Below, piece by piece: positions 8,090-15,396 of a stretch of DNA of 64,000 bases (positions are counted from its first letter, which is position 1; the number at the start of each line of letters is the position of its first letter). The stretch is from Paenibacillus sp. 32352 (lineage in GTDB: Bacteria; Bacillota; Bacilli; Paenibacillales; NBRC-103111). The DNA is taken from assembly GCF_002042965.1 (NCBI RefSeq), contig NZ_MZNT01000002.1, forward strand, positions 248,001 to 312,000, read 5' to 3'. Both the position numbers and the translations under genes were made by a program. The notes below the pieces were generated by a model that saw only the letters and a list, made by a program, of their open reading frames with translations, was not told where the DNA came from and did no database searches.

Positions 8090-9097
8090 TCATTCACCAT
8101 TAAATACAGGATGGGATGCAGCGACCGTAATCGTTCGGAATTCTTTGCCGTAATTGCAGGTAGGATCCCCTTCCTTAAACAGCCTGCAGGAGCAGTAAAA
8201 ATGATACAGTACCCCGTCATGTGTGATGACCGAAGGCTTGTGAGCAAAGATGGAGTCGATGCTTCCTTGTTCCCCGACGGTAATAATCGGCTCCGGATAT
8301 TTGTCCCAATGAAGAAGGTCCCGAGACAGAGCAAGGCCTTCCTGGGCTTGCTTATAATTGAAGCCAAAGTAATACATCACCCACTGGTCCCCGTTACGGA
8401 GTACGCAGGGATCGCTTACAAAGCCGGAGTCCCAGCGCTCCGGAGATACCTGCAGCACCGGATTGTGCTCATATCGTTCCCAATGAACCAGATCGGTGGA
8501 GAAGGCGACTCCTGTCTGCTCGATCCATCTGCCTTTGTTCTTGTTCTTGGCGTTATAAAACAAGTAGAATTTGTTGTCGTGCTCCACAAGGCATTCTTTG
8601 TACAAGCCGCCTTTTTCCCAATCGGCGCCTTCCTCCGGTGTAAGAATAGGGTCCGGGCAGCGATGCCAGGTCAGGAGGTCCTCATCCTCCGTCCAGGCGA
8701 TGCCGATTTTGGCGGAGCCTTCTTCGTAGCCCGTATTTGGATAGGCATGATAGACCAGCCAATATTTGTTGTTCCATTTCTTGAGAACAGGGGGGGCGTC
8801 GATCCGGTTCTCCTTCAGAATCCAAGTGCCTGCGATATTGACGGAATCCCATCCAGAGCCTTCATCGCGCCGCAAGATGACAGCCAGATGCTCCCAATTC
8901 AGCAGATCCCGGCTTGTCGCCAAGGCGGTCTGGTATCCGATGCCGTCGAACCCGACGTACATCATATAAAATTGCTCGTTATGCCGGAATACGAAGGGAC
9001 AATCGACGGCATTGTAGTCGAAATGACCCGCAAGCCCGGAACCCGTCAGGACGGGTTTGCCGTATTTGTAAGAAGTTACATAGGCTTGAATATCCAT
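8090..9097 (-). CDS. Five-bladed beta-propeller glycosidase (GH43/GH32/GH130-like fold)
   Basis: A 335-residue cytosolic protein built of repeating blades with the pattern of furanosidase-clan enzymes. Blade-start acidic residues are visible in YNAVDCPFVF, RIDAPPVLKKW, YKECLVEH and GFVSDPCVL. Each is followed by an aromatic strand such as FYMMYVGFDG or YWLVYHAY, then a SRDLLNWE or STDLVHWE turn. This places it near GH43/GH130/GH117-like propellers, but I cannot assign a family or sugar. The start ATG at 9097 (MDIQAYV) follows AAGGAAAAGG; a longer frame is open but lacks a ribosome binding site. It is the first gene of the minus-strand operon with GH78 and diverges from the main plus-strand cluster. 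Confidence 0.72.
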   Translation of the reverse strand: MDIQAYVTSYKYGKPVLTGSGLAGHFDYNAVDCPFVFRHNEQFYMMYVGFDGIGYQTALATSRDLLNWEHLAVILRRDEGSGWDSVNIAGTWILKENRIDAPPVLKKWNNKYWLVYHAYPNTGYEEGSAKIGIAWTEDEDLLTWHRCPDPILTPEEGADWEKGGLYKECLVEHDNKFYLFYNAKNKNKGRWIEQTGVAFSTDLVHWERYEHNPVLQVSPERWDSGFVSDPCVLRNGDQWVMYYFGFNYKQAQEGLALSRDLLHWDKYPEPIITVGEQGSIDSIFAHKPSVITHDGVLYHFYCSCRLFKEGDPTCNYGKEFRTITVAASHPVFNGE

Positions 9098-9193
9098 GAT
9101 TAACACACCTTTTCCTTTTGTCGTTACTGCCAAACCTCTTGCTAGGCATATCTATCTGAAGATTACTACAGGAGCTTCGGGCGCTGAGGGGGT

Positions 9194-9211
9194 TATAGTA
9201 TCTGAACTATA
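9194..9211. promoter_or_regulatory. Palindrome in the divergent intergenic region, possible operator
   Basis: TATAGT-ATCTGA-ACTATA: perfect 6-base arms with a 6-base spacer, in the 267-base space between the divergent operons. A promoter-like pair TTGCGG (9267-9272) and TATAGT (9289-9294), 16 bases apart, faces the plus-strand genes. Function is inferred from position only. Confidence 0.35.
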
Positions 9212-9364
9212 GGTTGATTGGACTTTCCGGCCCTTCTTCGCCGTGTGAAAGGTTTGAATCCCCCATTTGCGGCACGTCTGTTTGCCCTTATAGTAGAGAA
9301 AAAGAAACCATTGCCGGTCGAAGCAAGGTGATGCTACAACGATCAGGCCAAGGAGCTGAAGCCT

Positions 9365-10318
9365 TTGAAACATAGCATTCCAAATGGAGTCTGGCCTACG
9401 ATGATTACTCCGTTCACGGATTCCGATGAGGTGGATTACTTCGCATTGGAGCAGCTGATCGAATGGTATATCGCACAGGGTGTTCACGGATTGTTCGCCG
9501 TATGCCAGTCCAGCGAAATGTTCTTTCTCTCCCTGGAGGAAAGAGTGCAGGTTGCCCGGTTCGTGAAACAAAGAGCCGCCGGGCGCGTACCGGTCATTGC
9601 TTCCGGTCATGTATCGGAACGATTCGAGGATCAGGTGGAAGAGCTGAAACGAATGGCGGATACCGGCGTCGATGCGGTCGTATTGGTCAGCAACAGGCTG
9701 GCGGCCCCGGAAGAGTCGGATGAACTCTGGGTGCAACGTACCCGGAAGCTGCTTGACCGGATACCGGATGTGCCGTTCGGTATTTATGAATGCCCGTATC
9801 CATACAAAAGATTGCTGTCCCCTGCGATGCTCGAATGGTGTGCAAGTACAGGCAGATTTTTATTTCTGAAGGATACCTGCTGCGATTTGTCGGGGATTGC
9901 CAACAAGCTGGATGCCGTCAAAGGGAGTTCATTGCAAATTTTTAACGCCAACTCGGCGACATTACTGGAATCTCTGAGGCTTAGGGCTGCGGGGTTCAGC
10001 GGTGTGATGGCGAACTTCTATCCCGACCTATATGTGACGCTTACCGAGCTTTGGAAGAACGATCCGGACCAGGCGGAGAAGCTTCAGTCCTTTATTGGAC
10101 CGGCTTCTTTAATCGAGCTGCAAATGTATCCTGTCAACGCGAAATACCACTTGCAGCAAAGGGGACTCCCCATCAAGATATACTGCCGTTCCAAAGACGT
10201 CACAGCATTCAGAGAAAATCATCGCTTGGAGGTCCGACAGCTGGATAGCTTGTATAAGCTATTCAAGGAACAAATGGCTAAGGGAAGTGAGGGTTCCGTG
10301 TCCGAATTCGGACGGTAG
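9365..10318 (+). CDS. DapA-family aldolase/lyase (dihydrodipicolinate synthase / N-acetylneuraminate lyase superfamily)
   Basis: A 317-residue TIM barrel of the Schiff-base class I aldolase superfamily. The Schiff-base lysine is Lys169 in FLFLKDT and the catalytic tyrosine region is GIYECPYPY (from 139). The start is a TTG at 9365 with AAGGAG upstream. The family includes dihydrodipicolinate synthase, sialic-acid lyase, KDG/KDPG aldolases and 4-hydroxy-2-oxoglutarate aldolases, all acting on 2-oxo acids. The usual GxxGE loop reads AVCQSSEM here, so it is unlikely to be the housekeeping DapA. In a locus with two sialidase-like enzymes it could split a 2-keto-3-deoxy sugar acid released by them; that is inference. 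Confidence 0.8.
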   Translation: MKHSIPNGVWPTMITPFTDSDEVDYFALEQLIEWYIAQGVHGLFAVCQSSEMFFLSLEERVQVARFVKQRAAGRVPVIASGHVSERFEDQVEELKRMADTGVDAVVLVSNRLAAPEESDELWVQRTRKLLDRIPDVPFGIYECPYPYKRLLSPAMLEWCASTGRFLFLKDTCCDLSGIANKLDAVKGSSLQIFNANSATLLESLRLRAAGFSGVMANFYPDLYVTLTELWKNDPDQAEKLQSFIGPASLIELQMYPVNAKYHLQQRGLPIKIYCRSKDVTAFRENHRLEVRQLDSLYKLFKEQMAKGSEGSVSEFGR

Positions 10319-10381
10319 CCCGCTGTATCATTGCCAGATTGCATGAGCCTTTGTAACGAACAGATATAGGGAGGTCGTCAT

Positions 10382-11014
10382 ATGCCTTTTCAGGCGAAGG
10401 ATAGAATTGTATTTATCGGCGATAGTATAACGGATAAAGGCAGGAAGAAGGATCCTGTGAAGCTGGGCTCGGGCTATGTGCGAATGCTGCATGATTCGCT
10501 TATGTCACTTTACCCGGAGCTATCCCTGAAGGTCATCAATGAAGGAGTGTCTGGCAACAGGGTCATCGACTTGGCCAAGCGCTGGACGCTGGATGTGATA
10601 GATCATCGGCCGCAATGGCTTTCGATATCCATCGGGATTAACGATGTGTGGAGACAGCTGGACTCGCCGGATATCGAGCAGGTGTATCCGGAACGCTATG
10701 AATCGGTGTACAGGGGACTGCTGGACCAGACCCGGTCCCTGCCGGATTGCCGGCTTATTCTGATGGAGCCGACGATTATTAAGGAATACCCGGAATCTAC
10801 CGGGAATGGTTTGCTAAAGCCTTATGTGGAGATCGTTAACCGGCTGGCGGAAGAATACAGGGCGATTCTCGTTCCTACGCATCAAGCCTTTTTGCACTTT
10901 TTGCAGTGCAACACAGGACAGGACCTTACTACGGACGGAGTCCATATGAACAGCCTGGGAGATACTCTGATGGCAACAACGTGGCTGAAAGCCGTTAGAA
11001 GCTATAAGAGGTAG
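10382..11014 (+). CDS. SGNH/GDSL-family esterase
   Basis: A 210-residue cytosolic hydrolase with all four SGNH blocks: FIGDSITD (nucleophile Ser15), NEGVSGNR (Gly), GINDVW (Asn) and TTDGVHMN (Asp/His). This architecture matches rhamnogalacturonan acetylesterase-like and sugar deacetylase enzymes, so the likely role is removing O-acetyl groups from imported oligosaccharides. ATG at 10382 follows GGGAGG. It lies 63 bases after the DapA-like gene and is followed by an intrinsic terminator, so the two probably form one transcript. Substrate is inferred from the neighbours only. Confidence 0.85.
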   Translation: MPFQAKDRIVFIGDSITDKGRKKDPVKLGSGYVRMLHDSLMSLYPELSLKVINEGVSGNRVIDLAKRWTLDVIDHRPQWLSISIGINDVWRQLDSPDIEQVYPERYESVYRGLLDQTRSLPDCRLILMEPTIIKEYPESTGNGLLKPYVEIVNRLAEEYRAILVPTHQAFLHFLQCNTGQDLTTDGVHMNSLGDTLMATTWLKAVRSYKR

Positions 11015-11061
11015 TTACGAATCCTTTTGAACATTCCATCCTCATATGTTTCACGATATTT

Positions 11062-11092
11062 GCCTGGAGGTCATGCACCTTCAGGCTTTTTT
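11062..11092 (+). terminator. Terminator after the SGNH esterase gene
   Basis: GCCTGGAGGT, loop CATGC, ACCTTCAGGC followed by TTTTTTATT. It ends the DapA-like/SGNH unit. Confidence 0.75.
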
Positions 11093-11126
11093 ATTATCAA
11101 CATTCGTGGCTCCCCGCAAAGCAGCT

Positions 11127-11164
11127 GAATCAGACTCGCCTTGCCGAGTGGGGTTACTTGATTC
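11127..11164 (+). promoter_or_regulatory. Two-part hairpin in the leader of the second GH78 gene
   Basis: Outer arms GAATCA (11127-11132) / TGATTC (11159-11164) and inner arms ACTCG (11134-11138) / CGAGT (11145-11149) form a nested inverted repeat. It lies in the 315-base gap 11015-11329, which otherwise holds only the terminator above and no credible gene. It may be an operator or an RNA element; nothing in the sequence identifies it. Confidence 0.3.
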
Positions 11165-11329
11165 AAAAGCATCGGGAACAATCATGATGGTGCCTGTCGG
11201 CGCCTATAAACAGGAGCCATTCGCCCTATATTGGGTCACCGGCATTCCTGTAAACTTTTTTATATCAAGTTATTTTATTGCAGGAGCTGCAAGGACTATA
11301 AATGACCTGACGAAAAAGGAGAGAAGAGG

Positions 11330-14032
11330 ATGAGAATTTGCGGGCTAAAGACGGAATATACGGAAAATCCGTTGGGTCTCGATACAATGGAGCCAAGGCT
11401 AAGCTGGGTGATGGAGTCCGAAGCCTATGGCCAGCTTCAAACAGCGTACCAAGTGCTGGTTGCTACCAGCATAGACCAGCTGGAAGAAGATAAAAGCGAT
11501 GTTTGGGATAGCGGTAAGGTGGTATCCGACCAATCCGTGAACGTGGTTTACCAAGGGAAAACGCTAGCCTCGCAGCAGGTTTATTTTTGGAAGGTCAGAG
11601 TATGGGACAGGGACGGTAACGTCTCCCCGTGGAGCGAAATCGCTCGTTGGTCTATGGGAGTTCTTCGGGGGGATGAATGGCAGGCCAAGTGGATCGGCCG
11701 ATCCAAGCCGCAGACTTATGAGCTTCTCCCGTCACCGTATTTCAGAAGGACGTTTCTGCTGGACAAACCGGTGCGGCAGGCTCTCGTATATGCCAGCGCC
11801 TTAGGACTATATGAACTGTATGTCAATGGGGAGAGAGTGAGCGGCGATTACTTTGCTCCAGGGTGGACGGATTACCGCATAAGAGTCCAGTATCAGACCT
11901 ATGATGTGACTGCTTACTTGCAGAAGGGCGAATCCGTATTGGCGGCCATTGCAGGTACGGGCTGGTATTGCGGCCATGTAGGAATGTTCGGTCCTAATCG
12001 CTACGGGGATAACCCGCACGTGCTGATTGAGCTGCATGTAGAGTATGAGGACGGCACCTCGCAGCGGATTGTTACGGATGAAGCATGGAAAACGTTCGCC
12101 GGTCCGATTGTTTATTCCGATCTGCTCAAAGGCGAAACGTATGATGCCCGATTGGAGCCCAAAGGATGGAAGCTCCCGGGATTCGACGATTCCGGCTGGG
12201 AGGCCCCGGTCGTGCTTACCGCCTACAGCGGGGTCTTGAACGCTCAGGTTGATCCGCCTGTGCAAGTCATGAAGGAGCTGCTGCCCGTTAGTATGAAAAA
12301 GACGGATCGAGGCACTTACTTGTTCGACATGGGTCAAAATATGGTCGGCTGGGTCCGGCTTCGGATCGAAGGCGGACAGGAGGGGCAGCAAGTTACGGTC
12401 GCTTGCGCGGAAATGCTCAATAGCGATAATACGCTCTATAGCATCAATCTTCGCGAAGCGGTGCAGCAGGAGAACTACATCCTGGATGGGCAGGAGGAGG
12501 CGGTTCTGGAGCCGCATTTTACGTTCCACGGCTTCCGCTATGTTGAAGTATCGGGTCTAACCCACGCAACGCTGAATACGGTTATCGGAAGAGTTGTTCA
12601 CTCGGCAACGCCGCAAACAGGCTGGCTTCAAACGTCGAACGTTATGCTAAACAAGCTTCTCAGCAATATTGAATGGGGACAGCGGGGCAACTTTATCAGT
12701 GTGCCTACGGATTGCCCACAGCGCGATGAGAGGCTCGGTTGGACGGGGGATGCGCAAATATTCGCCCGGACGGCCAGCTATAACATGGATGTGGGCCGGT
12801 TTTTTAATAAATATATGATCGACGTCATCGACGCACAGCATTCTTCGGGCGCTTTCCCGGATGTGGCGCCGGACGGCGGCTGGGAGGAATTTAAGCATAA
12901 CAACAAGGAGCTCAACTGGCATGCGCCGGATAACGGCGGCTGGGGGGATGCTGGCGTTATCATCCCATGGACCGTCTACCAAGTGTACGGTGACTTGAGA
13001 ATATTGGAACGATGCTATCCCGCGATGGTCAAGTGGGTGGAATATCTGAAAGAAAAGAGCAGCGGCTTGATCCGGGAAGGCTATTCGAACTATGGCGACT
13101 GGCTCTCCGTTAATGCAGATACACCTAAGGATGTGCTTGATACCGCATATTTTGCCTATAGTACCTCCTTGCTTGCCAAAGCGGCGAAGGCGTTGGGAAA
13201 TGACGAGGATGAGCGGAAATTCAACGAATTGTTTGAAGCGATCAAAAGGGCCTTCGGAGCTGCCTTCGTGAAGGAGGACGGCCGCATTAAGGGAGATACG
13301 CAGACGGTGTACGTGCTGGCATTGAAAATGAATCTGCTCACCGAGTCCCAGCGCAAGCTGGCCATCGAGCATTTGGTGTCTAACATCCGTGAGCATGATC
13401 TTCATTTGACGACAGGCTTTCTCGGCGTCGGATATCTGCTTCCTGCCTTGACGGAAATGGGAAGAGAGGATATTGCCTACTCGCTGCTGACCCAGGATAC
13501 GTTTCCTTCCTGGTTGTATTCGGTGAAGCACGGAGCTACGACGATTTGGGAGCGGTGGGATGCCTGGACGGAAACCGATGGCTTCCAGAATCCCGGCATG
13601 AACTCCTTCAATCATTATTCATTAGGCTCGGTGGGTGAATGGATGTATCAGACGATCCTTGGAATCAACGCGGTAGAAGAGCAGCCGGGGTACAAACATA
13701 TTTTGATTCATCCGCGTCCGGGCGGGGGACTGCAATCTGCCAAAGGAGAGTTCAAGTCCGTATATGGTACCATCCGGGTTGAGTGGAAGCAGGAAATGTC
13801 TTATTTCCTATTAAAGGTCCGCATTCCAGTGAACACTACGGCGACGATTCATGTTCCCGGCACCATCCTGATCGATGGTCAGCGGGAAAGTCAAGGGGTG
13901 CTTCGTCTTGTGAAGACCAACAATCATGAGACCATATATGAAGCTGGCTCGGGAAGCTATACGTTTATCTCGAAAAGGATAAAAACGAATGTGGATTCAA
14001 ATCTTAGCGTATCGTACCAAGCGGGTTCATAA
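11330..14032 (+). CDS. Alpha-L-rhamnosidase, GH78
   Basis: A 900-residue GH78 enzyme with the classical architecture: an N-terminal fibronectin-like sandwich (residues 1-110, ending VYFWKVRVWDRDG), the rhamnosidase N domain (LYASALGLYELYVNGERV), the concanavalin-like domain (YLFDMGQNMVGWVRL) and the (alpha/alpha)6 barrel. The catalytic loop is the canonical DCPQRDERLGWTGD (461-474) and the second acid is Glu741 in TTIWERWDAW. There is no signal peptide, so it acts on imported oligosaccharides. ATG at 11330 follows AAAAAGGAGAG. It opens a run with GH29 24 bases downstream and the 906-residue enzyme after that, ending at the terminator near 18184. It differs from the minus-strand GH78 in its acid motif, so the two probably cut different rhamnosyl linkages. 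Confidence 0.92.
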   Translation: MRICGLKTEYTENPLGLDTMEPRLSWVMESEAYGQLQTAYQVLVATSIDQLEEDKSDVWDSGKVVSDQSVNVVYQGKTLASQQVYFWKVRVWDRDGNVSPWSEIARWSMGVLRGDEWQAKWIGRSKPQTYELLPSPYFRRTFLLDKPVRQALVYASALGLYELYVNGERVSGDYFAPGWTDYRIRVQYQTYDVTAYLQKGESVLAAIAGTGWYCGHVGMFGPNRYGDNPHVLIELHVEYEDGTSQRIVTDEAWKTFAGPIVYSDLLKGETYDARLEPKGWKLPGFDDSGWEAPVVLTAYSGVLNAQVDPPVQVMKELLPVSMKKTDRGTYLFDMGQNMVGWVRLRIEGGQEGQQVTVACAEMLNSDNTLYSINLREAVQQENYILDGQEEAVLEPHFTFHGFRYVEVSGLTHATLNTVIGRVVHSATPQTGWLQTSNVMLNKLLSNIEWGQRGNFISVPTDCPQRDERLGWTGDAQIFARTASYNMDVGRFFNKYMIDVIDAQHSSGAFPDVAPDGGWEEFKHNNKELNWHAPDNGGWGDAGVIIPWTVYQVYGDLRILERCYPAMVKWVEYLKEKSSGLIREGYSNYGDWLSVNADTPKDVLDTAYFAYSTSLLAKAAKALGNDEDERKFNELFEAIKRAFGAAFVKEDGRIKGDTQTVYVLALKMNLLTESQRKLAIEHLVSNIREHDLHLTTGFLGVGYLLPALTEMGREDIAYSLLTQDTFPSWLYSVKHGATTIWERWDAWTETDGFQNPGMNSFNHYSLGSVGEWMYQTILGINAVEEQPGYKHILIHPRPGGGLQSAKGEFKSVYGTIRVEWKQEMSYFLLKVRIPVNTTATIHVPGTILIDGQRESQGVLRLVKTNNHETIYEAGSGSYTFISKRIKTNVDSNLSVSYQAGS

Positions 14033-14056
14033 CGATTCTAGTAAGGGGGAAACAGC

Positions 14057-15358
14057 ATGACAATGGAAATCGAAGAGACAATCGGCGACAGCACATGGTT
14101 TACCCAGGACCGTTTCGGTTTGTTTATCCACTGGGGCTTATATTCCTTAGGAGCCCGCCACGAATGGCTGCAATCCAGAGAAAGATTGAGCCCGGAAGCT
14201 TACAGCAAATATTTCAAAAGGTTTGATCCGGATCTGTACGATCCGGAGCTGTGGGCCAAGCTGGCATCCGATGCAGGGATGAAATATTTCGTTGTAACGA
14301 CGAAGCATCATGAAGGCTTTTGCTTATGGGACAGCAAGCTTACCGATTATAAGGCAACGAACACTCCGGCAGGACGCGACGTGCTGCGTCCGATGGTGGA
14401 TGCGTTCCGTCAGCGGAATATGAAGGTCGGCTTCTATCATTCCTTGATCGACTGGCATCATCCGCATTATACGGTCGATCCGAAGCATCCTCTCCGCTTT
14501 GATCCGAATTTTATTGAGGAAAGCGCTAAACGCGATTTCTCAGTGTACCGAAACTATTTATTCGGGCAGACAAGAGAGCTGCTGACCGAATTCGGCCAGG
14601 TGGATTTGATGTTCTATGACTTTTCCTTTCCGGAGGAAAACGGATTGGCCGGGAAAGGCAAATCCGATTGGGGCAGTGAAGAGCTGGTCAAGATGATTCG
14701 CAGTCTGCAGCCGCAAATCCTATTAAATGACCGCCTTCAGGTCGGCGGTGATATTACGACGCCGGAGCAGTATATACCGACGAAATGGGTTCAGGTTGGG
14801 GGCAAGCGGGTAGTATGGGAGACCTGCCATACATTCAGCGGTTCGTGGGGATACCATCGGGAAGAGGAGACGTGGAAGAGCGTTGAGGTGCTGATCAAGA
14901 TGCTGATAGATGTTGTCAGCAAAGGAGGCAACCTGCTCTTGAACGTAGGCCCGACCGGACGCGGCGAGTTCGATGAACGCGCTGTAGACCGGCTGAAAGG
15001 AATCGGGGAATGGATGAAGCGTCACAGCAAATCAATCTACGGGTGCACTCAAGCGCCGGACATGTTCGAATGTCCTCAGGACTGCCGCTTGACCTATAAT
15101 CCTCAAACGAACCGGATGTACCTGCATGTATACAGCTGGCCATTTAAAAATATTCATCTCCGCGGTTTCGCGGGCAGGGTAGAATATGCCCAATTGTTGA
15201 ATGATGCTTCGGAAATCCGGTTTAAAGAAGGCTTCGTCCAAAGCGGGATCGAAGAGGGAGCTTATCGTGAAGGAAGAGACGACAGTACCCTTACTTTGTC
15301 GCTTCCGGTTAAGCAGCCGAACGTTACGGTTCCGGTAATTGAATTGTTTTTGAAATAA
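14057..15358 (+). CDS. Alpha-L-fucosidase, GH29
   Basis: A 433-residue TIM-barrel enzyme hydrolysing alpha-L-fucosides with retention. Family signatures are FGLFIHWGLYS near the start, YFVVTTKHHEGFCLWDS, KVGFYHSLIDWHHP, the nucleophile in VDLMFYDF (Asp188) and GGNLLLNVGPTGRGEF. The C-terminal 80 residues form the usual small beta-sandwich. ATG at 14057 has GGGGGA upstream. There is no signal peptide. It sits between GH78 and the unassigned 906-residue enzyme in one apparent operon. Specificity (1,2-, 1,3- or 1,4-linked fucose, or 2-O-methyl fucose) cannot be read from sequence. Confidence 0.92.
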   Translation: MTMEIEETIGDSTWFTQDRFGLFIHWGLYSLGARHEWLQSRERLSPEAYSKYFKRFDPDLYDPELWAKLASDAGMKYFVVTTKHHEGFCLWDSKLTDYKATNTPAGRDVLRPMVDAFRQRNMKVGFYHSLIDWHHPHYTVDPKHPLRFDPNFIEESAKRDFSVYRNYLFGQTRELLTEFGQVDLMFYDFSFPEENGLAGKGKSDWGSEELVKMIRSLQPQILLNDRLQVGGDITTPEQYIPTKWVQVGGKRVVWETCHTFSGSWGYHREEETWKSVEVLIKMLIDVVSKGGNLLLNVGPTGRGEFDERAVDRLKGIGEWMKRHSKSIYGCTQAPDMFECPQDCRLTYNPQTNRMYLHVYSWPFKNIHLRGFAGRVEYAQLLNDASEIRFKEGFVQSGIEEGAYREGRDDSTLTLSLPVKQPNVTVPVIELFLK

Positions 15359-15396
15359 GAGCATAGTGTCTGGGTAGGATGGGAGGTTAGACAGCT

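Noticed and set aside
11046-11333. 95-codon frame before the second GH78
   Set aside because: It starts inside the intrinsic terminator region, lacks a ribosome binding site, and its composition is not protein-like for the region.
12647-13615. Long minus-strand frame inside GH78
   Set aside because: Overlapping antisense frame in a GC-balanced conserved gene; no start signal. The same applies to the other long antisense frames within the enzyme genes.
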